In this document: piece by piece, positions 44,250-53,308 of the stretch
Layout of the letters: the number at the start of each line of letters is the position of its first letter
Position numbering within the stretch: the stretch's first letter is position 1
NCBI GenBank assembly: GCA_003167365.1
Contig: PMTM01000006.1
Coordinates: 330,391 to 394,390 of the forward strand
Source of the DNA: Spartobacteria bacterium
GTDB taxonomy: Bacteria > Verrucomicrobiota > Verrucomicrobiia > Chthoniobacterales > UBA10450
Length of the DNA stretch: 64,000 nucleotides
Direction of reading: 5' to 3'
The notes under the pieces: model-generated
Databases searched by the model: none
Told to the model about the DNA's origin: nothing
The model's input: the letters and a program-made list of their open reading frames with translations, nothing else
Position numbers and translations under genes: made by a program

Positions 44250-45419
44250 ATGGCTGGAATCGTCGTCAAACCACGCGCTCGAATTTTTCACGGACACGAC
44301 TGGGTCTTTTCCGGCGAAGTACTGAAGGTCTTCGGTAATCCGGAGGATGGCGACGTGATTTCGCTGAAAGACGGCAAAGATCATTTGATCGGCAGCGCGA
44401 TTTACAATTCGAAGTCGCAAATCGTGGCGCGGCGGTTCTCGCGACGGAAGCAGGACCTCGACCTTGATTTCTTCAAACGCCGGATCGCGCAGGCGGCGGA
44501 ATATCGCGAGCGCCGACAGGTCGATCCCAAACTTTGTCGCGTGGTCTGGAGCGAGAGCGACGGGTTGCCGGGCGTGATTGTCGATCGATACGGCGAGCAT
44601 TTTGTTCTGCAAACACTTACGCTCGCGATGGACATGCGGAAAGATTTGATCGCCGATGCGATTGTCGATCTTTTCGGGGGCGTCACGATCGTTGAACGCA
44701 ATGACGCGCCGGTCCGGCGCGCGGAAGGAATGGATTTGCGGATCGGAGTGTTGCGCGGCGAAATGCCGGCCGAAATCAAGATCGACATCGGCGGCTTGAA
44801 ATTCGACGTCGATCTTTTAGGCGCGCAGAAGACCGGTTTTTATCTCGATCAAGCGCGCAATTACGAAGCGGTTGCACAGCTCGCTCGCGGTCGTCGCGTC
44901 CTGGATTGTTTTACCAACCAAGGCGCCTTTGCTCTGGCGTGCGCGCGGGCCGGAGCGGCGGAAGTCATCGGCGTGGAGGAAAATTCGGAGAACATCGAGG
45001 CGGCAAAGAGAAACGCGGAGCGAAATCAGTTAAGCGTGCAATGGATCAAGCAAGATGTTTTTCAATTCCTGCGCGCGGCGGAGAAGGCAGAGGCGCAATA
45101 CGATCTGATCGTTCTCGATCCGCCTTCGTTTACCAAGACGAAGGGTGGATTGCGCGATGCGCTGCGTGGTTATCGCGAGTTGCACGTGCGCGCTTTCAAG
45201 CTGCTTTCCAAGGATGGTTTACTGGCAACGTTTTCGTGCTCCCATCACGTGGGTGAAAACGTGTTTGTGCAAACAATTGCTGACGCGCTGGTCGATGCCC
45301 GTCGATCGGCGAGAAAGTTGCGCCGTTTCGAACAAGCGCCCGATCATCCGGTTCTACCGACGCTCCCGGAGACGGAGTATTTCAAAGGGTTCTTGCTCGA
45401 AATGATGCCGGGCAGATAG
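44250..45419 (+). CDS. rlmI: Class I SAM-dependent rRNA methyltransferase, RlmI-like
   Basis: A 389-residue protein. An N-terminal PUA-like domain (about 1-75, KPRARIFHGHDWVFSGEV) leads to a methyltransferase domain with VLDCFTNQGAFALACARAGA near 216, VEENSENIEAAKRNAERN, VLDPPSFTKTKGGL near 290 and TFSCSHHV near 333. E. coli RlmI makes m5C1962 in 23S rRNA. ATG 44250 is chosen by homology, ignoring a longer frame to 44151. A decayed partial copy lies at 46838-47060. Confidence 0.88.
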   Translation: MAGIVVKPRARIFHGHDWVFSGEVLKVFGNPEDGDVISLKDGKDHLIGSAIYNSKSQIVARRFSRRKQDLDLDFFKRRIAQAAEYRERRQVDPKLCRVVWSESDGLPGVIVDRYGEHFVLQTLTLAMDMRKDLIADAIVDLFGGVTIVERNDAPVRRAEGMDLRIGVLRGEMPAEIKIDIGGLKFDVDLLGAQKTGFYLDQARNYEAVAQLARGRRVLDCFTNQGAFALACARAGAAEVIGVEENSENIEAAKRNAERNQLSVQWIKQDVFQFLRAAEKAEAQYDLIVLDPPSFTKTKGGLRDALRGYRELHVRAFKLLSKDGLLATFSCSHHVGENVFVQTIADALVDARRSARKLRRFEQAPDHPVLPTLPETEYFKGFLLEMMPGR

Positions 45420-45423
45420 AGAG

Positions 45424-46806
45424 ATGAAAACGCACGAAGATTCTGTGAGTGCCTGGCGGCGAACCTTCATAGCTTGCTTTTTCCTCTTCTGTATCGGCGG
45501 GGCTTATCATGTTCTGTTTCTGCGAACGTTCTCGCACTGGTGGTTTGAAGATGATCCGGTCCTTTTCGCTTTCGTTCGCACAATCGCAAATCCGCTAAGG
45601 TTCTTTTTTGACCGCAGCGCCATCCAAAGTTTCAGCGCCTCTTTGGTGCCGATGCAGTCGGTCTCAATGTGGATCGATAGTGCGATCGCATATCGGAGCG
45701 TTCGCTTTGCGCAAATCCATCATCTTTTCAGCCTGCAGGTAACATTGATTTTGCTATACATCGTTTTGCGCGACTTTGGGCTAAGGAGCCGGGCCGCTTT
45801 TGCGCTCGTGCTGCTTTGGCTTTGTTTGCCCGCCACGGTATCGGTCAACGAATTTCTTTCCGCCAGACATTATTTGGAAGGGTTTGGTTGGAGCCTCGGT
45901 GCTGTTCTTGTCGCGCAAAAGATAGGCCAGAGACGCTGGCGAGAAACGGCACCCACAATTGCGCTTCTGTTTGTAATGCTCGCGATCGGAGCGCTTTTCA
46001 AGGAGCTCTATGTGGTCACCGTGCCGTTGTTCGTGTTTTTCTATCTTTATTCGTGCCGGCGATACATGGCGGCCGGAATCGCTCTTCTGGTGATACCGCT
46101 TTATGGCCTTTATCGAGTTTGGGCCTTCGGATCGAGATTGCCCTTGTTCATGCCGTTGGTGGAAACGCGCGCCTACCTCAAGTTCCTAGGCCGATTCCCT
46201 TATATTTTCGCGGGCAACGCCGGCGGCTATCTGATCATTATTGCGCTGGGGCTGCTTTGCTTGTGGCGCTTCCGGAATATCAATCTCCGGATCGCGGGCT
46301 GTGCGCTACTCCTGCTGTGCACTGCTCTTGCCACGATTTATCCAACGACTTTTGCCATCAGCCGCGACTGGCTCATTCACGGCACTTGGTACCGGGTAAT
46401 GTTTTTCGTGAACACCATCTTTTTGTTAGGCGGCGGTTATTGGCTAGAGAAAACGCAAACGCGCTCCGCGCGCGTGGCGGCATTGGTTTTGAGCGGTGTA
46501 ATTCTGATTGAGGGAGGCTATGTCACGGAGCGACATTGGCACGATGAGATGGTTCGTTATAAACGCGAGGGTCGATATTATCTTCAACATAATGACCGGC
46601 TCATCTATTCCGAGCTGGCTGCCTACTGGTATTTGGGTGGTATGCAAACGCTCTATGAGATCGTGCCGCGGCACTATATCACGTCCCGAGAAGCCGGACC
46701 GCTTTCGCCAGAGCAAGCCGCGAGTTATCAAACAGTATGGCGTTATCGGGACGGGACCTTTGTGGAAGATCGACAACTTTACGAAAAACTCCGCGGCCAA
46801 CGATGA
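45424..46806 (+). CDS. Polytopic membrane protein, possible GT-C glycosyltransferase
   Basis: A 460-residue protein, four bases after rlmI. About ten transmembrane helices; the first outer loop holds WWFEDDPVLFAF near 39, an acidic motif like that of GT-C transferases. A soluble tail (about 370-460) ends with DGTFVEDRQLYEKL. The family is not recognised with certainty. It sits exactly between rlmI and the rlmI remnant, so its presence may be tied to the duplication. Confidence 0.6.
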   Translation: MKTHEDSVSAWRRTFIACFFLFCIGGAYHVLFLRTFSHWWFEDDPVLFAFVRTIANPLRFFFDRSAIQSFSASLVPMQSVSMWIDSAIAYRSVRFAQIHHLFSLQVTLILLYIVLRDFGLRSRAAFALVLLWLCLPATVSVNEFLSARHYLEGFGWSLGAVLVAQKIGQRRWRETAPTIALLFVMLAIGALFKELYVVTVPLFVFFYLYSCRRYMAAGIALLVIPLYGLYRVWAFGSRLPLFMPLVETRAYLKFLGRFPYIFAGNAGGYLIIIALGLLCLWRFRNINLRIAGCALLLLCTALATIYPTTFAISRDWLIHGTWYRVMFFVNTIFLLGGGYWLEKTQTRSARVAALVLSGVILIEGGYVTERHWHDEMVRYKREGRYYLQHNDRLIYSELAAYWYLGGMQTLYEIVPRHYITSREAGPLSPEQAASYQTVWRYRDGTFVEDRQLYEKLRGQR

Positions 46807-46837
46807 GCTTCCTCCGACGCCGATGATTCGGCGACCG

Positions 46838-47060
46838 CTGGCAATGGACGTGCGGAAGGATTTGATCGCCGACGCGATTGCCGATCTTTTCGGCAGCGTC
46901 ACGATTGTTGAACGCAATGACGCCGCTCTGGTCGACGCCCGGCGCTCGGCGAGAAAATTGCGCCGTTTCGAACAAGCGTCTGATCATCCGGTTCTACCGA
47001 CGCTCCCGGAGACCGAGTATTTTAAAGGGTTCTTGCTAGAAATGGTGCCGGGCCGTGAGG
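46838..47060 (+). pseudogene. Remnant of a duplicated rlmI gene
   Basis: Two blocks of the nearby rlmI fused in frame. The first (LAMDVRKDLIADAIADLF, to VERNDA) matches about 44623-44709; the second (ALVDARRSARKLRRFEQ to FLLEMVPGR) matches about 45281-45416. About 570 bp between them is lost. In the parent, TGACGCGC occurs at both deletion ends (44702 and 45281), fitting deletion at a short direct repeat. The stop codon is gone. It overlaps nothing but reaches within 10 nt of the next gene end. Confidence 0.85.
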
Positions 47061-47069
47061 GAGGCGGTG

Positions 47070-48050
47070 CTAGGATTCGGCGACGGCGAAAAGATGAGAG
47101 TGCAAAGCAACTTTATCTCGTGTGTGCAGCGGATGTTCCGCATAGGAGAAAACCTCTACCTGTCGAAAATGTTGCTCGAGCAAAGTGCGTAAGCTTGTGC
47201 GCGTGAAAAAATTCTTGTGACTGGCTTCGAGCAAATGCCAGGGAACGGCCTCCCAATCCTTGAAATAGGGAAGCACTTCCAGGTTCGGCACGGAGAACAA
47301 TGCGCGACCGCGAATAACGCGCGCGATTTCGCCGAGAAAAGAGTCCGGGTCTTCGATGTGCTCGAGCACTTCGATGCAAATCGCGTGGTCGAACTCGCGA
47401 TCGACGGAAAGAAGCCGCGGAATAGCCCCTTTCAATTTTCGATAAGGCAACTTCCGGCGTTCGAGTATTTCAATGCAGTAGTCGTTCACTTCCAAACCCA
47501 GCCATTTGTGTCCCGCCTCGATCAGTCCTGGACCGTAAGCACCCGCGCCGCATCCAACATCGACAATCGAACTTCGCGGCGGCAGGTATTCGAGAACCAG
47601 CCGGAGCGCTTCGGGCGAAGGTTGTTCGGCCGGCGGTCCGGAACCGTAAATATCTTTGCGATGCAGCATCTTCGCCTGATCCGGCGGAACGACCTCGCCA
47701 TAATGGCGCTGGTGCAACCGAGCGGGCACGAGTTGCACGGAAACCTCGCCTAATTTTTCCGCGCCCTTGCCGTCTTGGGCGGAAAACGTAATCGCGATAA
47801 TGACCGGGCGCGGCGCGGTGATCGGTTCGGGAAATTTCGCCAGAATTTTGTATCCAAGCCGTTGTTCTTCCGAGCTTACTTGTCTGAGTATTCTGGTTTC
47901 GCCGATACAGATATCATCGATCCAAGCGCGAACGAGCAGAGGAGACGCACCGTTTTCGGGCACGACAATTGTCCCGGCGATGGAGATGCATTGATCGTAA
48001 ACGTTTTCGTTCACGCGCGGGCATTCCAATTGATGGTCGATCTTGCGCAT
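47070..48050 (-). CDS. SAM-dependent methyltransferase with N-terminal accessory domain
   Basis: A 326-residue protein. Residues about 1-125 form a beta-rich domain of unknown type (CISIAGTIVVPENGASPLLV...). Residues about 145-300 are a class I methyltransferase with IVDVGCGAGAYGPGL near 167, EVNDYCIEIL, AICIEVLEHIEDPDSFL near 222 and RGRALFSVPN. The combination recalls methyltransferases in glycan or glycosyltransferase clusters. ATG 48050 is chosen; one 16 codons upstream is possible. Confidence 0.78.
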   Translation of the reverse strand: MRKIDHQLECPRVNENVYDQCISIAGTIVVPENGASPLLVRAWIDDICIGETRILRQVSSEEQRLGYKILAKFPEPITAPRPVIIAITFSAQDGKGAEKLGEVSVQLVPARLHQRHYGEVVPPDQAKMLHRKDIYGSGPPAEQPSPEALRLVLEYLPPRSSIVDVGCGAGAYGPGLIEAGHKWLGLEVNDYCIEILERRKLPYRKLKGAIPRLLSVDREFDHAICIEVLEHIEDPDSFLGEIARVIRGRALFSVPNLEVLPYFKDWEAVPWHLLEASHKNFFTRTSLRTLLEQHFRQVEVFSYAEHPLHTRDKVALHSHLFAVAES

Positions 48051-48214
48051 TTCGTTCGATTGATTGCTTTGTTCTGAAATGTTAGCGGCTGGACGCAACT
48101 GGCGCGAATGCGAAAGCCGGTCGAAATTTCGTTTGGGAAAAATCTGGAATTTTGAAGGACGCTCACTAATGTGGCGGCAGCGGCGAGGTGGATGGAACGT
48201 GGCCGCTGATTGTC

Positions 48215-48835
48215 ATGGCAGAAAAGATTCGACCGATCGAGCAGATGCTGGAACTCAACGAGGAGGAATCGCTTTCTCCCGAGCATCTCGATTCGCAAGT
48301 GCAGAAGGCGCAGGAGCAATTGGTCCAGCTCAAGCGCCAGCAGGAGCAAATCGAAAAGCAAAAGCGCGAGCTGGAAGAGCTGAGCCGCCGCCAGGAGGAA
48401 CTGGAACGCGGCCGCGGCGATATGACCGACAAGCTCACGCGATCGCTCGTCGTTCTCGAGCGCGAGGCCTACGACGCGCAAAAGAAACTCGAACAGTTGC
48501 GCGCGATGCGGGAAAGCTTCGGGCAACATCTTGAGTTGATCGAAGCGATCGATCCCAAGAGCTGGAATTCGACCGAGCTGCACAAGGAACTAAGCCGCGC
48601 TCTGAGCACGGTGGACGATGCGCGCACGGAATTCAGCCAGCAGCGCAGCCGGCTTCAAGCAACGGGAGAAAATGCGGTCGATGCTCAATTGCCGGAAGCA
48701 GCGCCGGAACTGAATGGTGGCCGCTCGCTTTTTCAATGGGTCCAAATCGGCTTCGCCCTCAGCCTGCCCCTCATCATCTTCGGTTTCATCGCGCTCTTTT
48801 TGTTTTTCTGGATGGCTTCGGCGACGAACCGCTAA
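48215..48835 (+). CDS. Coiled-coil protein with C-terminal membrane anchor
   Basis: A 206-residue protein. From about residue 10 to 105 it is a Glu/Gln/Lys/Arg-rich coiled coil (KAQEQLVQLKRQQEQIEKQK), then a helical linker and a single C-terminal transmembrane helix (about 178-202). ATG 48215 is preferred over GTG 48188. The next gene has the same layout, so the two may pair. No family recognised. Confidence 0.65.
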   Translation: MAEKIRPIEQMLELNEEESLSPEHLDSQVQKAQEQLVQLKRQQEQIEKQKRELEELSRRQEELERGRGDMTDKLTRSLVVLEREAYDAQKKLEQLRAMRESFGQHLELIEAIDPKSWNSTELHKELSRALSTVDDARTEFSQQRSRLQATGENAVDAQLPEAAPELNGGRSLFQWVQIGFALSLPLIIFGFIALFLFFWMASATNR

Positions 48836-48841
48836 TTTTCC

Positions 48842-49207
48842 ATGCTTCGCCGTTCCGCTAGATCGACCACGCCGATCGATCAAAAACATCAGCAATTGGC
48901 CAAGCAGGAGTCGGAGCTTCGCAACCAGGTTCAGAAACTCGAGCGCATGATCGCGGACGCGCCGCAAGTAGCGGAGGAAACCGCGCGCCGGCAGCGCGAA
49001 GAATTGCTCACGCGCGCAAGCGAAGGGCGCAATCGGCTCGATGTTTCCGTCGCGTTGCAGGACAAACGTTATGGCGATGACAACGGCGGCACGCGGCGTC
49101 GCGTCTCACTCCGCAAAGAGCGCCAGGAAGGCCGGATCGTGTTTCTCGTTCTGGTGGTCGCGCTCGCAGTCACGCTGATTTGGCTCCTCAGTCATCTGCA
49201 CTTTTAA
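48842..49207 (+). CDS. Small coiled-coil tail-anchored protein
   Basis: A 121-residue protein 6 nt after the previous gene. A coiled coil (about 14-60) and a basic segment precede one C-terminal transmembrane helix (about 98-117, IVFLVLVVALAVTLIWLL). The twin topology with its neighbour suggests a membrane-bound complex. It ends 8 nt before gatC. Confidence 0.62.
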   Translation: MLRRSARSTTPIDQKHQQLAKQESELRNQVQKLERMIADAPQVAEETARRQREELLTRASEGRNRLDVSVALQDKRYGDDNGGTRRRVSLRKERQEGRIVFLVLVVALAVTLIWLLSHLHF

Positions 49208-49215
49208 GCCGGACC

Positions 49216-49506
49216 ATGGCCAAGACCGCTGATCTCGATGTGGCCTACGTCGCGAAACTCGCGCGGATCAATTTGACCGAGGCGGAGACGCAGCTTTTCC
49301 AAAAACAGCTCGGGAGCGTTTTGGAATACGTAGAAAAATTACGGGGAGTCGATGTCAGCCAGGTCGAAGCATCCGCGCACGCGGTCCCGATGTTCGACGT
49401 TTTTCGCGAAGACGAACCGCGCGATTGGTTTACGGCGAAGGAAGCTTTGAGCAACGCGCCGCGCCAGGCGAACAATCTGTTCATCGTCACGAAAGTGATC
49501 GAATGA
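49216..49506 (+). CDS. gatC: Asp/Glu-tRNA amidotransferase subunit C
   Basis: A 96-residue subunit that holds GatA and GatB together. YVAKLARINLTEAETQLF and LEYVEKLRGVDVS are typical, as is the HAVPMFDVFREDE segment. ATG 49216 is chosen. Its TGA overlaps the gatA ATG (ATGA). Confidence 0.92.
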   Translation: MAKTADLDVAYVAKLARINLTEAETQLFQKQLGSVLEYVEKLRGVDVSQVEASAHAVPMFDVFREDEPRDWFTAKEALSNAPRQANNLFIVTKVIE

Positions 49507-50981
49507 GCCGGCGCGATTTGCCGGCGTTCAATATTGCCGACCTGCAAGTTTTGCTTCGCCGCCGCGAAATTTCGCCGCGCGAAGTGCTCGAGACACTGCA
49601 GACCCGCATCGAAGATATCGATGGAAAGATCGATGCTTATCTTTCCCGTGATTTCGAAACCGCGCTCAAGGAAGCGGAAAAGGTCGATGTCGATCTTCCT
49701 CTCGGCGGCGTGCCCATCGCGATCAAAGACATCATCAGCGTGGCCGGGCAACCGTGCACGTGCGCGTCAAAGATCCTGGCGAACTATCGCGCCATGTACG
49801 ACGCCACCGTGATTCAAAAATTGCGCGCCGCGGGCGCCATTCCGTTCGGCAAAACTAACATGGACGAGTTTGCCATGGGTTCTTCGACCGAAAATTCTGG
49901 GATGAAGTTGACGCGAAATCCGTGGGATGTATCGCGCGTCCCTGGCGGATCGAGTGGAGGTTCTGCCGCCGCGGTCGCGGCCGATGAAGCGTTCGGCGCG
50001 CTCGGCACTGAGACAGGCGGTTCGATTCGACAACCGGCTGCAGTCTCAGGCGTGGTCGGAGTGAAGCCGACCTATGGGCGCATTTCGCGATTTGGTGTCG
50101 TCGCGTTCGCTTCGTCGCTCGATCAAGTGGGGCCGGTGACGAAAACGGTGCTCGATGCCGCGCTCATCATGAACGCCATCGCCGGCCACGATCCGTCCGA
50201 ATCAACCTCTTTGAATGAGCCGGTGCCCGATTACACCGCGGCGCTGGGAAAGGATTTGCGCGGTGTTCGTCTCGGTTTGGCCAAGGAATACATGATCGAT
50301 GGAACCGATCCGCAGGTGAAGGCCGCGGTCGATGCGGCGGTAAAACATTTGCAATCGCTCGGTGCGGAAATTGTCGAAGTTAGTTTGCCGCACACCGAGT
50401 ACGCAATTTCGGTTTATTACATTCTCGCGACCGCGGAGGCCTCCGCCAACCTGGCGCGGTTCGACGGCGTGCGTTACGGGCATCGCGCGGAAAATCCGAA
50501 AGATTTGCTCGATCATTACGGCCGCACCCGCGAGGAAGGTTTCGGCGCGGAAGTGAAGCGCCGAATTATTCTCGGCACTTACGTTTTGAGCTCGGGCTAT
50601 TACGACGCTTACTACCTGCGCGCGCAAAAGGTGCGCGAGCTCATCCGGCAGGATTTCGCGAAAGCATTTGAAAAAATAGACGCGCTCGTCTCGCCGACTT
50701 CACCGGTCCCGGCGTTCAAATTGGGCGAGCGCACCGCTGATCCGTTGCAAATGTATCTCGCGGACATCTTCACCAGCCCCGCGAATCTCGCCGGCATTTG
50801 CGGCATCAGCTTGCCGTGCGGATTCGCTGAAATCGACGGAGCCCGTTTGCCTATCGGTTTGCAATTATTAGGGAAGGCGCTCGATGAGGCGCGCATTTTT
50901 CAGATCGCGCATGCTTACGAGCAGAGCACCGATTGGCACAAAGCGCGGCCTTCGCTCACGGAAATCCCGCAAGCCGCGTGA
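49503..50981 (+). CDS. gatA: Asp/Glu-tRNA amidotransferase subunit A
   Basis: A 492-residue amidase that supplies ammonia from glutamine to convert Glu-tRNA(Gln) or Asp-tRNA(Asn). The Ser-cisSer-Lys triad is present: Lys75 in PIAIKDI, cis-Ser150 in PGGSSGGSAA and nucleophile Ser174 in TETGGSIRQPA. A TGTCGATCTT site codes its VDL near residue 63. gatB is not next to it; a membrane transferase gene follows with a GTGA overlap. Confidence 0.95.
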   Translation: MSRRDLPAFNIADLQVLLRRREISPREVLETLQTRIEDIDGKIDAYLSRDFETALKEAEKVDVDLPLGGVPIAIKDIISVAGQPCTCASKILANYRAMYDATVIQKLRAAGAIPFGKTNMDEFAMGSSTENSGMKLTRNPWDVSRVPGGSSGGSAAAVAADEAFGALGTETGGSIRQPAAVSGVVGVKPTYGRISRFGVVAFASSLDQVGPVTKTVLDAALIMNAIAGHDPSESTSLNEPVPDYTAALGKDLRGVRLGLAKEYMIDGTDPQVKAAVDAAVKHLQSLGAEIVEVSLPHTEYAISVYYILATAEASANLARFDGVRYGHRAENPKDLLDHYGRTREEGFGAEVKRRIILGTYVLSSGYYDAYYLRAQKVRELIRQDFAKAFEKIDALVSPTSPVPAFKLGERTADPLQMYLADIFTSPANLAGICGISLPCGFAEIDGARLPIGLQLLGKALDEARIFQIAHAYEQSTDWHKARPSLTEIPQAA

Positions 50982-52297
50982 CCAATTCCACGGCCAAAAC
51001 GTGGTGGGCAACGATCGATCGCCGGGTGAACTCGCCGGCCGGCATCCGCCTGTTGACCTCGATCTTTATCGGAATCGCATTCGTCTTTTCGGTCTTGCCG
51101 CTGCTTCGCTGTCTCCGCGGCCAAAACATGATCGATTACCGGGCCTGGTACGAAGCCGGCCGGAACGTTCTCGCCGGCAACGAGATCTATTTTCTGCGTG
51201 GTAGCAGCGAATACGATTTCATCTATCCGCCGGCCTGCGCGCTTTTTCTCGCCGTCGCCAGCGTGCTCGGCCAATGCGGATTTATTCTCGTGCTCGTCGC
51301 GATCAACACGATTGCGTGGTTCGTCAGTGCGCGACTCTCGGCCAGGCTCGCGAACGGGGAGCGAGGCCAGCCCAATGCGTGGCTGTATTTGATTCCGAGT
51401 TTTCTGGTGATGGTGAGCATCTGGTCGAACTATCATCTCGGCCAGCCGAGTCTCGTATTGCTTGCGCTCATGCTGGGCGCGTTCGCTTCTTTGCGCACGA
51501 AGCGCGAATTGTTTGCCGGCACGCTGATCGCGCTGGCGGCTGCAATTAAAGCGTTCCCGGTCGTTGCGATCGTTTACCTGGTTTATCGGAAATATTGGAA
51601 AACGGCCGCGAGCCTTGTTTTGACCCTGATCTTTTTGCTCCTGATTTTGCCCGCGCCGTTTCGGGGCGGATTTGATCGCGCGTGGCGCGATCTGGAGAAG
51701 TGGAGCACCGGGATGTTGAAATACAATGCCCGCGGGGTTGGTCAGCGGCCCGGGCGCAGCCAGACCTGGAAGAACCAGTCGATCGTCGGCGTAGCCAATC
51801 GCCTGCTCCGGCATATCGATATCGATGATACGCGACCGCCCGACCCGCCCGTTTACGTGAACATCACCGAGATGAAGTTTTCAACCGTGAACGCAATCAT
51901 CGTCGGCGTCGCACTTGCGCTCGGGATCGTTTTTCTCGTGGCTATGCCGCCGCGCCAACTCCGAACTTCGGAAACCGACGCGGCCGAATTCGCGTTGCTT
52001 TTATTAATGATGCTAATGCTGACGCCGCTTTCCTATTCTTATCTTTTCTCGTGGCTCATGTTTCCCTTTGCCGTTGTCGCGCAACGCTCTTTCACCCGGA
52101 AAGCGATTCCGTGGTGGACAATCGCCGCCTTCGCGGTTTTTCTTTTGGCCGCGCCGTTTCCTCGCGGCGCGCAAGCTTACGGAAATTTCTTCTTCGGCGC
52201 GTTGATCTTGTTTGCCGGATTGGCCACCGAGCTTTGGCGAGACAAACACGCTCGTCGCGCGATCAATAACGCCGTCTCCTCCGCGCTGTCATCCTGA
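50978..52297 (+). CDS. GT87/DUF2029 polyprenyl-mannosyltransferase-like protein
   Basis: A 439-residue polytopic protein with about ten helices. MIDYRAWYEAGRNVLAGNEIY near 50, YDFIYPPACALFLAVAS and NYHLGQPSLVLLALMLGAF near 145, then AAAIKAFPVVAIVYLV are the DUF2029 pattern, a GT-C mannosyl/arabinosyl type. GTG 50978 overlaps the gatA stop. The last three residues and the TGA stop come from the TGTCATCCTGAG repeat that starts at 52287. Confidence 0.8.
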   Translation: MTNSTAKTWWATIDRRVNSPAGIRLLTSIFIGIAFVFSVLPLLRCLRGQNMIDYRAWYEAGRNVLAGNEIYFLRGSSEYDFIYPPACALFLAVASVLGQCGFILVLVAINTIAWFVSARLSARLANGERGQPNAWLYLIPSFLVMVSIWSNYHLGQPSLVLLALMLGAFASLRTKRELFAGTLIALAAAIKAFPVVAIVYLVYRKYWKTAASLVLTLIFLLLILPAPFRGGFDRAWRDLEKWSTGMLKYNARGVGQRPGRSQTWKNQSIVGVANRLLRHIDIDDTRPPDPPVYVNITEMKFSTVNAIIVGVALALGIVFLVAMPPRQLRTSETDAAEFALLLLMMLMLTPLSYSYLFSWLMFPFAVVAQRSFTRKAIPWWTIAAFAVFLLAAPFPRGAQAYGNFFFGALILFAGLATELWRDKHARRAINNAVSSALSS

Positions 52298-52376
52298 GTG
52301 GAGCGAAGGATCTCGTCCACGAAGTTTAGATCATCTTCGAACGCAGACGCCCCTCATCTTTGTGTGAGGAATGACA
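52287..52376. repeat. TGTCATCC inverted-repeat element, copy 4
   Basis: About 90 bp from TGTCATCCTGAGTGGAGCGA to GAGGAATGACA. It shares AGCGAAGGATCTC with copy 1. Its TGA serves as the stop of the DUF2029 gene, so it has inserted at or replaced that gene's 3' end. Confidence 0.7.
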
Positions 52377-52406
52377 TGCAAATGAAACGCGTGTCGTAGT
52401 TCAAAT

Positions 52407-53150
52407 TCAGTTTCGAAAAAAGCTGCGCCGAAAAATCGCCTGCAGCCAAACGCGCAGAAACTTCAGCGCGATGGAGAAAGACATTTTCGAATGGCCGCGC
52501 GTGCGATCGCGGAACGCGATCGGAATTTCGCGCACGCGCAACTTCGGCCCGCTCCGGACAATGGTTTCGAAAGCGATTTTGAATCCCGCCGCCGATGGTT
52601 CGAGCTCCAGCAGCCGGGAACGGGGAATAGCGAAGAATCCGCTCATCGAATCGTGTGCGCCGGTGAGCGGATAAGCGAAGGCGCCGCCGGTTCGCGATAG
52701 CATTCGCCGCCAGAGCGGCCATCCGGGTGTCGATCCTCCCGCGACGTAGCGGCTGCCAATCACCATGTCGGCCGTGCCCTCGAGCAACGGCGCGAGCAAA
52801 TCTCTGATTCTATCGGGCGGATGACTCAGGTCCGCGTCCATCACCAGCAGCAATTCTCCCTGGGCCGCGCGCGCACCCGCCATGATCGCCCCGGCCAATC
52901 CCAGTTCTGCCGACTCGCGTTCGATCAAACGAACCGGTTGATCGCGCCCGAGTGCACGAATGATCTCCTGAGTCCCATCGGTCGATCGATCATCGACAAA
53001 CACGATTTCCTGAAATGAAACGCCGGTGGCAACAATCTGGGAAACAAGCGGCCCGACATTTTCCGCCTCGTTCAGAGTCGGAACAATAATCGAAACCGAT
53101 TCGGCAATCGCAGACATGTCCGACTCTTGTAGCGCGTTTGCCTCGGTCAT
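52407..53150 (-). CDS. GT2 glycosyltransferase, dolichol-phosphate mannosyltransferase-like
   Basis: A 247-residue GT-A enzyme. SIIVPTLNEAENVGPL near 20, VFVDDRSTDGT near 50, LVMDADLSHPPDRI near 102 (DxD), GSRYVAGG near 136 and FKIAFETIVRSG follow the polyprenol-monophosphomannose synthase family. No C-terminal membrane helices are present, so it is the soluble type. It probably supplies a lipid-linked sugar to GT-C enzymes such as those nearby. Confidence 0.88.
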   Translation of the reverse strand: MTEANALQESDMSAIAESVSIIVPTLNEAENVGPLVSQIVATGVSFQEIVFVDDRSTDGTQEIIRALGRDQPVRLIERESAELGLAGAIMAGARAAQGELLLVMDADLSHPPDRIRDLLAPLLEGTADMVIGSRYVAGGSTPGWPLWRRMLSRTGGAFAYPLTGAHDSMSGFFAIPRSRLLELEPSAAGFKIAFETIVRSGPKLRVREIPIAFRDRTRGHSKMSFSIALKFLRVWLQAIFRRSFFRN

Positions 53151-53177
53151 GCACGCCCGCGCATCTCGCGGAAGTTA

Positions 53178-53213
53178 AAATAACGAGGAGCGAACTTTTC
53201 GAAATCCGCGATC
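53178..53213 (+). repeat. 36-bp direct repeat, left copy
   Basis: AAATAACGAGGAGCGAACTT then TTCGAAATCCGCGATC. It matches 54101-54136 at 34 of 36 positions, same orientation, 923 bp apart, and encloses two small envelope genes. Confidence 0.8.
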
Positions 53214-53308
53214 AAGTTCGGCTTGTTGCGGAAAGCGGGCGTTTCCGATCACGTCTGGTATTTAGAAGAAGTTATCGCTTTGCTATAACGACCCCGATAA
53301 AAACGGGC

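Noticed and set aside
49503-52297. Gene after gatA as gatB
   Set aside because: It is a polytopic DUF2029 membrane protein with no GatB motifs.
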